Below are positions 56,487-64,000 of a stretch of 64,000 bases of DNA, one piece after another. The DNA is from Candidatus Xianfuyuplasma coldseepsis (lineage in GTDB: Bacteria; Bacillota_I; Bacilli_A; Izemoplasmatales; Izemoplasmataceae). Position 1 is the stretch's first letter; each line of letters opens with the position of its first letter. The DNA lies in the NCBI RefSeq assembly GCF_014023125.1, contig NZ_CP048914.1:1330698-1394697 (forward strand), in the 5' to 3' direction. The position numbers and the translations under genes are program-made. A model generated the notes under the pieces. It searched no databases. It had not been told where the DNA came from and was given only the letters and a program-made list of their open reading frames with translations.

Positions 56487-57362
56487 ATGGCAATCAGTGC
56501 AAAACTCGTAAAAGAATTACGCGAAAAAACTGGTGCAGGAATGATGGATTGTAAAAAAGCCTTAACTGCAACAGATGGAGATTTGGATAAAGCAGCAGAC
56601 TGGTTACGTGAAAAAGGAATCGCTAAAGCAGCGAAAAAGCAATCACGCATCGCAGCTGAAGGACTATGTAATGTATTGGTAGATGGAAATGAAGCAGTTG
56701 TATTCGAATTAAACTGTGAAACCGACTTTGTTGCGAAAAACGATAACTTCAAAGCGTTATTGGATGAAGTTGGATCAACTATTTTAAATAGTAAAGCAAG
56801 CAATTTAGACGAAGCATTAGCTGTGGAATTAAACGGAAAAACATTGGCGGATGTATTAGTCGAAGCAACCGCAAAAATCGGTGAAAAAATATCATTACGC
56901 CGCGTTGCACGTTTTACAAAAGAAGATAGTGCAAGCTTCGGAGCATACGCTCATATGGGTGGAAAAATCGTCTCATTAACCATCATTGATGGTGTTGATG
57001 AAGAAGTTGCAAAAGATGTTAGTATGCATGTTGCAGCAATCAATCCAAAATATTTGGATCCATCTCAAATCAGCGAAGACGTCATTGAACACGAAAAACA
57101 AATTCTTACTGCAGAAGCATTAAATGAAGGTAAACCAGCAAACATCGTCGAAAAAATGGTACAAGGTCGCTTAAACAAATATTTGAAAGAAATTTGTTTA
57201 GTGAATCAACCATTTGTAAAAGATCCCGATCAAACCGTTGAAAAATTTGTCAAAGCAAACAAGGGTACAATTGTTGGGTTTACTCGCTTAGAAGTCGGTG
57301 AAGGTATTGAAAAACGCCAAGATGATTTCGCAAGCGAAGTTATGAGTCAAGTTAACGCTTAA
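56487..57362 (+). CDS. tsf: Elongation factor Ts
   Basis: EF-Ts recycles EF-Tu by releasing GDP. The N-terminal UBA-like domain ([39 protein letters not shown]) and the core [10 protein letters not shown] mark it. The length (291 residues) is normal. ATG 56487 follows GGAGG; an earlier ATG at 56472 overlaps that site. Confidence 0.97.
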   Translation: MAISAKLVKELREKTGAGMMDCKKALTATDGDLDKAADWLREKGIAKAAKKQSRIAAEGLCNVLVDGNEAVVFELNCETDFVAKNDNFKALLDEVGSTILNSKASNLDEALAVELNGKTLADVLVEATAKIGEKISLRRVARFTKEDSASFGAYAHMGGKIVSLTIIDGVDEEVAKDVSMHVAAINPKYLDPSQISEDVIEHEKQILTAEALNEGKPANIVEKMVQGRLNKYLKEICLVNQPFVKDPDQTVEKFVKANKGTIVGFTRLEVGEGIEKRQDDFASEVMSQVNA

Positions 57363-57370
57363 ATTCAATT

Positions 57371-57397
57371 AAAGGACACAAAATTGTGTCCTTTTTG
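57371..57397 (+). terminator. Terminator after tsf
   Basis: AAAGGACACAA pairs with TTGTGTCCTTT, followed by Ts. Confidence 0.85.
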
Positions 57398-57430
57398 TTA
57401 CACTTAGTAGTGTAAAAAACCAATATAGTA

Positions 57431-57439
57431 TGGTATAAT
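57431..57439 (+). promoter_or_regulatory. Extended -10 promoter of pyrH-frr
   Basis: TGGTATAAT, 35 bases before pyrH. Confidence 0.55.
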
Positions 57440-57473
57440 ATGGAAAGAATAGACCATCCAGGAGGGTTCTTGA

Positions 57474-58187
57474 ATGAGTGAAAAGACAAGGGTAATATTA
57501 AAGCTGAGCGGTGAAGCTCTCAGTAATGGAGATTCGCAAGCGATTGATCCTGAGAAAGTACGGGCGATAGCCAAAGAAGTAAAAATGGCATATGATTTGG
57601 ATAAGTTTGAAATTGGAATCATTGTCGGTGGCGGTAATATTTGGCGTGGTAAAACAGCCAGTGAAATGGGAATGGAACGTTCTAGTGCCGACTACATGGG
57701 TATGATTGCTACAATCCTCAATGCACTTGCGCTACAAAATGCGATTGAAGAACTAGGAATTGAAACGCGAACAATGACAAGTCTGAATATTCCCCAAGTT
57801 GCGGAGCCGTATATACGCCGAAAAGCAATTAGTAATTTTGAGAAGAATCGAATTGTAATTTTTGGTGGAGGAACAGGAAATCCCTACTTCTCCACAGATA
57901 CAACCAGTGCACTACGTGCTGCCGAACTCGGTGCGAAACGAATACTGATGGCGAAAAATGGTACCGATGGAGTCTACGATAAAGACCCACGGAAATACAA
58001 GGATGCGACCAAGTATACCCAATTGACCCATCAGGAAGTTTTGGAACTAGGTCTCGGTGTTATGGACTCCACTGCAAGTGCTTTATGCAAAGATAATGAT
58101 ATTGAGATTGTTGTCTTTGATATGAATCAACCTGGAAATATAAAACGTGCGGCTGCTGGAGATGCAGTGGGAACACGAATTTATTAA
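57474..58187 (+). CDS. pyrH: UMP kinase
   Basis: The bacterial hexameric UMP kinase of the amino acid kinase fold (237 residues). Nucleotide-binding ILKLSGEALS, GGGNIWRG and the GTGNPYFSTDTTSALRAAEL block are conserved. It supplies UDP for nucleic acids and, with upp upstream in the window, for salvage. frr follows 12 bases later. Confidence 0.97.
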   Translation: MSEKTRVILKLSGEALSNGDSQAIDPEKVRAIAKEVKMAYDLDKFEIGIIVGGGNIWRGKTASEMGMERSSADYMGMIATILNALALQNAIEELGIETRTMTSLNIPQVAEPYIRRKAISNFEKNRIVIFGGGTGNPYFSTDTTSALRAAELGAKRILMAKNGTDGVYDKDPRKYKDATKYTQLTHQEVLELGLGVMDSTASALCKDNDIEIVVFDMNQPGNIKRAAAGDAVGTRIY

Positions 58188-58199
58188 GGAGGAACAATT

Positions 58200-58757
58200 A
58201 TGCCAGAAATGATCTTAATGGAATTAGAAGAAAAAATGGAGGCTCGTATTAAAAATTTATCGCATGAATTAGCGAAAATCAGAACTGGACGTGCCAATCC
58301 AAGAATGTTTGATGACGTACATGTTCCATATTATGGTGTGGAAACACCGATTACCCAAGTAGCAAATATCAGTGTTCCTGAGCCAACTCAACTTATTGTA
58401 AAACCGTACGATCGTTCCATCGTTAAGGATGTTGAAAAAGCGATTATGGCAGCCAATTTAGGTGTCAATCCGAATAACGAAGGGGTTCAACTGCGGATTG
58501 TTTTACCAGCATTGACCAAAGAACGCCGTATTGAGTTGACAAAACAAGTTAAGAAATACGGTGAAGAGGCAAAAATATCGATTCGCAACTATCGTCGTGA
58601 TGGAAATGATGCGATTAAAAAACTAGAAAAAAATCATGAAATCAGCGAAGATGATTCGAAAGGATATCAAGAAGATATTCAAGAATTGACGGATAAGTAT
58701 ACCGATAAAATTGATCAAGTTGTTCAAGAAAAAGACGAAGATATTATGAGTATCTAG
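58200..58757 (+). CDS. frr: Ribosome recycling factor
   Basis: RRF splits post-termination ribosomes with EF-G. The 185-residue three-helix bundle protein shows the TGRANPRMFDDVHVPYYGVETPI and NNEGVQLRIVLPALTKERR motifs. AAGGAGG precedes the start. Confidence 0.97.
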   Translation: MPEMILMELEEKMEARIKNLSHELAKIRTGRANPRMFDDVHVPYYGVETPITQVANISVPEPTQLIVKPYDRSIVKDVEKAIMAANLGVNPNNEGVQLRIVLPALTKERRIELTKQVKKYGEEAKISIRNYRRDGNDAIKKLEKNHEISEDDSKGYQEDIQELTDKYTDKIDQVVQEKDEDIMSI

Positions 58758-58810
58758 CACTTAACTATGTGCTATTATGTCATCTGTTGATAACAAATTA
58801 TAATTGAAAC

Positions 58811-58838
58811 AAAAGACTCCTGTGTGGAGTCTTTTTTT
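58811..58838 (+). terminator. Terminator after frr
   Basis: AAAAGACTCC pairs with GGAGTCTTTT around TGTGT, followed by Ts. A second dyad TAGCAC/GTGCTA lies just after the stop codon. Confidence 0.85.
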
Positions 58839-58863
58839 GTGTGTGATGGTTTTGGTGGTAAAA

Positions 58864-58896
58864 TTACAGTATTTATTGTATAATACAATACTGTAA
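58864..58896 (+). promoter_or_regulatory. Nested palindromic operator over the -10 box of the uppS operon
   Basis: TATAAT (58879-58884) lies at the centre of two overlapping dyads. The outer arms are TTACAGTATT and AATACTGTAA. The inner perfect palindrome is TATTGTAT-A-ATACAATA (58874-58890). A -35 is not evident. uppS starts 13 bases beyond. Confidence 0.6.
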
Positions 58897-58909
58897 ATGA
58901 GGTGATATT

Positions 58910-59647
58910 ATGGGACTGAAAGAACGAGTTCTTACACGATATATACCACAACACATTGCCATCATTATGGATGGGAATGGCCGGTGGGCTAAAAAACGAA
59001 ATATGCCACGTACTTATGGGCATAAAAAAGGGAGCGAAAATCTGAAAAATATTGCGCTTGCTTGTAATGATTTAGGAATCAAAGCGTTAAGTGTATATGC
59101 CTTTAGTACGGAAAACTGGAAGCGCCCCAAAGCAGAGATTGATTATCTTATGGGGTTGCCAAAGGAGTTTGAAGAAACGTTTAAGGGCCAATTTGAAGAG
59201 CATGATATCAAGGTTATGTTTTCGGGACGTCGCGATCGTTTTCCTAAAGACGTCATCGAGTTGATGAACCGCGTCGAAGACAAAACGAAGGATCGTCAAG
59301 GATTGGTGCTCAATATCTGTTTTGATTATGGAAGTCATACCGAGATGATTCATGCGATAAGAGACATTAGTCGTCAGGTTAAAGACGGAGATATTACATT
59401 GGACGATATCGATGTGGATCTGGTCACAAATCATTTATACACCAAGGACTTGCCACCGCTTGATTTGTTGATTCGAACGTCAGGTGAGATGCGAATCAGT
59501 AATTATTTGCTGTGGCAACTTGCGTATAGTGAACTGTATTTTGCCAAGGTTCATTGGCCCGCATTTAATCAAAAACAATTGTTGAAAGCCATTGATGATT
59601 TCCAATCGCGAAATCGTCGTTTTGGTGGATTGAAAGAAGGAAAATAA
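58910..59647 (+). CDS. uppS: Undecaprenyl diphosphate synthase
   Basis: A cis-prenyltransferase that builds the C55 lipid carrier for cell-wall and surface polymer synthesis. Catalytic Asp is in IIMDGNGRWAKKR, with RTSGEMRISNYLLWQLAYSE near the end. The 245-residue length is normal. The start follows GAGGTGAT. It leads the operon uppS-cdsA-dxr-rseP-proS. Confidence 0.96.
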   Translation: MGLKERVLTRYIPQHIAIIMDGNGRWAKKRNMPRTYGHKKGSENLKNIALACNDLGIKALSVYAFSTENWKRPKAEIDYLMGLPKEFEETFKGQFEEHDIKVMFSGRRDRFPKDVIELMNRVEDKTKDRQGLVLNICFDYGSHTEMIHAIRDISRQVKDGDITLDDIDVDLVTNHLYTKDLPPLDLLIRTSGEMRISNYLLWQLAYSELYFAKVHWPAFNQKQLLKAIDDFQSRNRRFGGLKEGK

Positions 59648-59648
59648 C

Positions 59649-60470
59649 ATGAAGACAAGAGTGATAACAGGTATATTGCTAGCGGCCTTTTTTGTACCGC
59701 CATTTGTGGTTGGTTCTTGGTACTTAATGGCGATATTGTTGCTGTTAAGTGTAGTCGCTACGTATGAGTTATTTCAGATGTATAATGTCCAGCGACCACT
59801 GCCAAAAGTTGTTCTCATCAGTGAATTGTTGATGAGTGCCATCATGTATTGGAGTGTCAGTGGGTATTTCATGTTTCAATACGCATTAGAGTGGGCTTTT
59901 ATGGGGGTTGCACTCGTTCTTGTAATCGGCTCACTACTGATGGTATTTGTCGATGAATTTGATGGCCACGCAGTGGGCGATATGCTAATGAGTGTATTGT
60001 ATCCAAGCATTGCTTTTGGAGCGATTTATGGTTTGCGTGATTACTCGGTTCACAACATTGGATTTTTGTTTATGATTACGATTAGTACCGATGTGTTTGC
60101 TTATATAGTTGGGATCCGTTATGGAAAACATCGTCTTGCGATAAAAATTAGTCCGAAAAAATCGATTGAAGGAAGCATTGGTGGAGCGGTGTTTGCTGTG
60201 TTGTTTACGATGCTTTATCTGTGGGGCTTCGGTGTTGAGAACGTCGGGGCAATTACCATCAATTGGTGGAGTAGTATTCTTCTGATTCTTGTGATTAGTT
60301 CACTCGGACAAATTGGGGATCTTGTTGCAAGTAAAATGAAACGAAGCGTCGGTATCAAAGACTTTAGTAATATATTCCCCGGACATGGTGGCGTTATGGA
60401 TCGTTTTGACAGCGTCTTATTTGCTGGGTTGATTGTGATGATCATTAGTCAGGTTGTGACCCTGTTATGA
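59649..60470 (+). CDS. cdsA: Phosphatidate cytidylyltransferase
   Basis: CdsA makes CDP-diacylglycerol for phospholipids. The 273-residue protein has about eight membrane helices and the C-terminal signature KMKRSVGIKDFSNIFPGHGGVMDRFDS. It lies 1 base from uppS, and dxr overlaps its stop. Confidence 0.95.
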   Translation: MKTRVITGILLAAFFVPPFVVGSWYLMAILLLLSVVATYELFQMYNVQRPLPKVVLISELLMSAIMYWSVSGYFMFQYALEWAFMGVALVLVIGSLLMVFVDEFDGHAVGDMLMSVLYPSIAFGAIYGLRDYSVHNIGFLFMITISTDVFAYIVGIRYGKHRLAIKISPKKSIEGSIGGAVFAVLFTMLYLWGFGVENVGAITINWWSSILLILVISSLGQIGDLVASKMKRSVGIKDFSNIFPGHGGVMDRFDSVLFAGLIVMIISQVVTLL

Positions 60471-61612
60471 ATCTCTATCTCTTAGGTGCAACAGGAAGTA
60501 TCGGCTTGCAGACGCTCGATGTCGTACGTCATAGTGATGAAGCCTTTCAAGTTGTTGCTGTAACAGCAAACACGAACATCCAATCGCTTCGCAACATCAT
60601 CGATGAGTTTCAACCTCAGTTTGTGGCTGTAGGATTGCAAGAAGCCATGAAGCAATTGCAGCAAGATTATCCAGATATCACATTTGGGTATGGTCGCCAA
60701 GGACTGATTGATGCTGTAACATTTGGTGATAACGAAGAGGATTTGGTTGTCAATGCGATTGTGGGAAGTGCGGGATTGGAACCGACGGTACATGCGATTC
60801 AAAAAGGACGAAATGTGGCACTTGCCAATAAGGAAACATTGGTTATTGGTGGTGAGATTATTACCCCGTTGTTGCGGAAGTATCAGGTTCAGTTGATTCC
60901 AATTGATAGTGAACACAGTGCAATCATGCAATGTCTGCACGGTGAAGATCCCAAGAGTATCAAACATATCATAATCACAGCAAGTGGTGGTAGTTTTCGT
61001 GATAAAACCCGCACAGAACTACAATCTGTAACTGTACAAGATGCACTGAAGCATCCGAATTGGGACATGGGTGCCAAAATAACGATTGATTCGGCGACGA
61101 TGATGAACAAAGGACTTGAAATCATTGAAGCACATCATTTGTTTCAAGTTCCTTATGATCACATCCGAACCGTACTCCATACAGAGAGTATCATTCATTC
61201 CCTAGTAGAGTTTCATGACCAAAGTATGATTGCCCATCTAGGGAATCCTGATATGCGGATTCCTATTAGTTATGCCCTTCATTATCCGTCGCGGGCATTG
61301 TTTGATGCGAAGCCACTTGATTTGATTCAAGTGGGTAGTTTGCATTTTGAGGAACTGTCGGAAGAACGTTTTCCGATGTTACGTTATGCACGACAAGCGG
61401 GAATGGATGGTGGGTTTGCGCCCACGGTGTTAAATGCCGCGAATGAGGCAGCCGTTCACTTGTTTTTGAATGGACACATATCATTTGTACAAATCGAAGA
61501 AATTGTGGTACAATGTTTAAAGCACTTTAGAGTTGAAGAAACACTAACTGTAGAGCGTATTTTGGAACTCGACGAACAAGTAAAAGATTACGTATTTGAG
61601 TTCTATAGTTAA
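60467..61612 (+). CDS. dxr: 1-deoxy-D-xylulose 5-phosphate reductoisomerase
   Basis: Dxr makes MEP in the non-mevalonate isoprenoid pathway, which feeds UppS. The NADPH loop LLGATGSIG, IPIDSEHSAIMQ, and the ASGGSFRD and SATMMNKGLE motifs are present. The 381-residue length is normal. Its start overlaps the cdsA stop. Confidence 0.96.
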   Translation: MNLYLLGATGSIGLQTLDVVRHSDEAFQVVAVTANTNIQSLRNIIDEFQPQFVAVGLQEAMKQLQQDYPDITFGYGRQGLIDAVTFGDNEEDLVVNAIVGSAGLEPTVHAIQKGRNVALANKETLVIGGEIITPLLRKYQVQLIPIDSEHSAIMQCLHGEDPKSIKHIIITASGGSFRDKTRTELQSVTVQDALKHPNWDMGAKITIDSATMMNKGLEIIEAHHLFQVPYDHIRTVLHTESIIHSLVEFHDQSMIAHLGNPDMRIPISYALHYPSRALFDAKPLDLIQVGSLHFEELSEERFPMLRYARQAGMDGGFAPTVLNAANEAAVHLFLNGHISFVQIEEIVVQCLKHFRVEETLTVERILELDEQVKDYVFEFYS

Positions 61613-61624
61613 AGGTGATTAATC

Positions 61625-63181
61625 ATGATTTTAAGTATTGTTGTATTTTTAGTTAGTTTAAGTTTGGTTATTATTCTCCATGAGCTTGGACATTTTGTCA
61701 TGGCCCGTCGTGCTGGGATTTTATGTCATGAATTTGCGCTTGGTATGGGACCGGTCTTGTGGCAAACAAAAAAGGGAGAAACTGTCTATTCGATTCGGGC
61801 GATTCCGATTGGTGGATTTGTCATGATGGCGGGAGAAGAAGTTGATGAAGAATTTGTCAAGGTCGGGCAACGTGTTCGCTTGGCATTTGATGATACTGGT
61901 AAAGTATCGAAAATCCATCTTCTTGTCGATCAAGAGAATCTGGAGCAATATGAGTTGGTAACCGTTGAAAAAGTGGATTTAAAAGGAAACGATATGGCAC
62001 CGCTGTATCTGAATGAATATGAAGTGAATCGCGATGCGTTTTTAGTGATGAAAAATCGCGAACTGCAGATTGCACCACATGAACGCGGTTTTGGTGGTAA
62101 AACCAAGGCCCAACGTTTTTGGGCAATTTTTGGTGGACCGTTAATGAACTTCTTATTGGCGATTGTCGTCTTCTTTATCGTCAATCTGATCGTTGGTTTC
62201 CCGAACACAGATTCCGCGGAAATCGGCATCATCGGTGATAATTATCCAGCGGACGGAATCTTTGAAATTGGTGATGATATCATCTCTGTTGAGGGTGTCG
62301 CTGTTGATAGCTGGAATAAAATGAGTGACGTCTTAAACGATTCGATGTCCGACCGTGATTTGGAGTTTGTTGTCAACCGTGATGGCAGCGTCATGACATT
62401 GCACGTGACACCAACCTTGTATTTCTATAGCGTTGGATTCCGTAGTGGTGAGGATAGTGGTGACAGTCTTGTAATTGGTGAAGTTGCGGAAGATACGAAA
62501 GCTGAATCCGCTGGGTTTGAACAAGGCGATACAATCGTATCAATTGATGGTATTGCAATGACTACATGGGACGACGTGATTAATGCAATCACGACCATTG
62601 GTAATTTACCATATGAAGAAGGACGCCAAGTTACCTTTGTTGTTGATCGCAATGGTACTCAAGAAACCTTAACAATTATTGAACCCTATTCCGCAGCATT
62701 TTTAGAAACACAGGGGATTGATATCGTTGAGAGTCGGATTGGAATTAGTCCTGTATACGAATTTAGCCTGTTAAAAAGCATTCCAACTAGTCTACAAGAT
62801 GTCGGGCGCAGTAGTATGATTATTTTTACAACCATCGGCCTTTTGTTTGACAGTGATGATGCAGGCGCAGGAATTGGTGTCGATAGTTTAGCTGGACCAC
62901 TTGGTATCTATGAGATAACGTCTGCGGCATTAAGTCAAGGATTCATTTCGTTGTTGAGTTGGATTGGACTCTTAAGCGTTAACTTGGGGATTGTCAATTT
63001 ACTGCCGATTCCAGCACTTGACGGAGGTCGTTTAGTGTTCTTAGGCTATGAAGCAGTGACTGGACGTAAACCAAATACAAAAGTAGAAAATACGTTGCAT
63101 TATGTGATGTATATTGCACTAATGGGATTGTTTGTGTTTATCACATTTAATGATTTATTGCGATTATTGAATTTGAAATAG
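61625..63181 (+). CDS. rseP: RseP-type site-2 protease with two PDZ domains
   Basis: An intramembrane M50 metalloprotease for regulated proteolysis of membrane proteins such as anti-sigma factors. HELGH (His19, Glu20, His23) and PALDGGRLV supply the zinc ligands. Two PDZ-like domains (about residues 195-265 and 285-350) sit between the membrane segments. At 518 residues it is about 90 longer than many RseP proteins, partly from a charged insert at about 70-150. The gene lies in the usual cdsA-dxr-rseP-proS order. Confidence 0.94.
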   Translation: MILSIVVFLVSLSLVIILHELGHFVMARRAGILCHEFALGMGPVLWQTKKGETVYSIRAIPIGGFVMMAGEEVDEEFVKVGQRVRLAFDDTGKVSKIHLLVDQENLEQYELVTVEKVDLKGNDMAPLYLNEYEVNRDAFLVMKNRELQIAPHERGFGGKTKAQRFWAIFGGPLMNFLLAIVVFFIVNLIVGFPNTDSAEIGIIGDNYPADGIFEIGDDIISVEGVAVDSWNKMSDVLNDSMSDRDLEFVVNRDGSVMTLHVTPTLYFYSVGFRSGEDSGDSLVIGEVAEDTKAESAGFEQGDTIVSIDGIAMTTWDDVINAITTIGNLPYEEGRQVTFVVDRNGTQETLTIIEPYSAAFLETQGIDIVESRIGISPVYEFSLLKSIPTSLQDVGRSSMIIFTTIGLLFDSDDAGAGIGVDSLAGPLGIYEITSAALSQGFISLLSWIGLLSVNLGIVNLLPIPALDGGRLVFLGYEAVTGRKPNTKVENTLHYVMYIALMGLFVFITFNDLLRLLNLK

Positions 63182-63192
63182 AGGTGACGACT

Positions 63193-64000
63193 ATGAAACA
63201 AAGTTTGTTGTTTGTACCAACATTAAAAGAAGCACCGAAAGACGCGGAAGTGCGAAGTCATAAATTGATGAGTCGTGCTGGACTGGTGAAACAAGTTGCT
63301 GCAGGAATCTACAGTTACTTACCACTAGGGTATCGTGTTATTAAGAAGATTGAGAATATCATTCGTGAAGAATTGGATAAAATCGGTTCTAGTGAATTAT
63401 TGATGCCTGCCTTGCAACCGCGGGATTTGTGGGAAGAAAGTGGACGTTGGGACAAATATGGACCGGAATTAATGCGACTTACTGACCGTAAGGATCGCGA
63501 GTTTTGTTTGGGTCCAACGCATGAGGAAATCATTACGCAAGTGGTACGTGATTATTTGAACAGTTATAAAAAATTACCATTAGCCCTCTATCAAATTCAA
63601 ACCAAGTTTCGCGATGAAATGCGGCCGCGATTTGGTTTAATGCGAGGACGAGAATTTATTATGAAAGATGCCTATAGTTTCCATGAAACCGAAGCCGAAC
63701 TCGATGAGTGGTATAAAAAATTTGCCCAGGCATATACGACAATCTTTGCACGTTGTGGACTCGCAACCCGAATCGTGAGTAGCGACGTTGGCCAAATCGG
63801 TGGGAATGAAGCCGATGAATTCATGGTGATGAGTGAAGTTGGCGAAGATACCATTACCTACTGCATGAGTTGTAGCTATGCGGCGAATCAAGAACATAGT
63901 GGATTGGAAGAAGGGGACAAATGTCCAGTCTGTGGTGGAACGATTAAAACCGCTAAAGGAATTGAAGTTGGAAACATCTTTAAACTTGGTACGAAGTATT
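63193..64000 (+). CDS. proS: Prolyl-tRNA synthetase (3'-partial)
   Basis: The frame opens at ATG 63193 behind GAGGTGAC and runs off the right edge without a stop, so the gene is incomplete. Class II motifs are clear: [37 protein letters not shown] (motif 2 region) and [26 protein letters not shown]. The insertion (editing) domain begins with a four-cysteine zinc-like site CMSC...CPVC. This is the bacterial-type enzyme that carries the INS domain. Confidence 0.96.
   Translation, partial: MKQSLLFVPTLKEAPKDAEVRSHKLMSRAGLVKQVAAGIYSYLPLGYRVIKKIENIIREELDKIGSSELLMPALQPRDLWEESGRWDKYGPELMRLTDRKDREFCLGPTHEEIITQVVRDYLNSYKKLPLALYQIQTKFRDEMRPRFGLMRGREFIMKDAYSFHETEAELDEWYKKFAQAYTTIFARCGLATRIVSSDVGQIGGNEADEFMVMSEVGEDTITYCMSCSYAANQEHSGLEEGDKCPVCGGTIKTAKGIEVGNIFKLGTKY

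Overview
The window is a gene-dense stretch (low-to-moderate GC) of a bacterial chromosome from the Bacillota/Mollicutes side of the tree. Gene orders such as gdpP-rplI-dnaB, ftsY-ylxM-ffh, rpiB-upp-atp, rpsB-tsf-pyrH-frr-uppS-cdsA-dxr-rseP-proS and a full acc/fab operon are typical of that group. TGA is used as a normal stop (hydE, prmC, accA), so this is not a Mycoplasma/Spiroplasma-code organism. A gdpP-rplI fusion, FeFe-hydrogenase maturation genes, a Na+-type F-ATPase c subunit and a complete fatty acid operon suggest a free-living, fermentative, low-energy lineage, perhaps close to Izemoplasmatales/Haloplasma. That placement is inference from gene content.

Layout. 1-3.4 kb: 3' part of gdpP fused to ribosomal L9, then dnaB. 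3.4-8.6 kb: hydE-hydG-aspA-hydF, the H-cluster maturation operon. 8.6-18.1 kb: TSUP permease, MATE exporter, prfA-prmC, topA, a candidate C-rich small RNA, and ftsY-ylxM-ffh. 18.1-23.7 kb: a small membrane protein, a large HRDC/SF1 helicase with a degenerate nuclease-like tail, a fatty acid desaturase, and a structured intergenic region with a probable 6S RNA. 23.7-32.4 kb: HAD phosphatase, an anchored unknown protein, thioredoxin-like protein, a soluble FtsK, signal peptidase I, rbgA, rnhB, a Tudor-like small protein and an ABC exporter. 32.4-40.5 kb: rpiB, upp and the complete F1Fo ATP synthase operon. 40.5-50.1 kb: birA-bioY, then acpP-accBCDA-fabH-D-G-F-Z. 50.2-52.5 kb: a glycosidase-like lipoprotein, a Nudix hydrolase and dUTPase. 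52.5-55.1 kb: a cobalamin riboswitch driving a three-gene unit of a transcobalamin/intrinsic-factor-like lipoprotein, a membrane-anchored DUF4430 protein and an ECF-type S component. 55.2-64 kb: rpsB (long repetitive C-terminal extension), tsf, pyrH, frr, then uppS-cdsA-dxr-rseP-proS, with proS running off the end.

How the parts fit. Biotin import and ligation (bioY, birA) sit next to biotin-dependent acetyl-CoA carboxylase and the elongation enzymes that use its product. No enoyl-ACP reductase gene is in the operon. The ATP synthase c subunit carries the Na+ ligand set. The most unusual unit is the B12-controlled transcobalamin-like system, which I read as a surface cobalamin (or corrinoid) capture device feeding an ECF transporter.

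Non-coding stretches over 300 bases are 15040-15393 (terminator, small RNA, tandem ftsY promoters), 23224-23664 (desaturase promoter, palindromes, 6S-like RNA, terminator) and 52496-52824 (promoter and cobalamin riboswitch). No tRNA, rRNA, CRISPR array, insertion sequence or prophage was seen.
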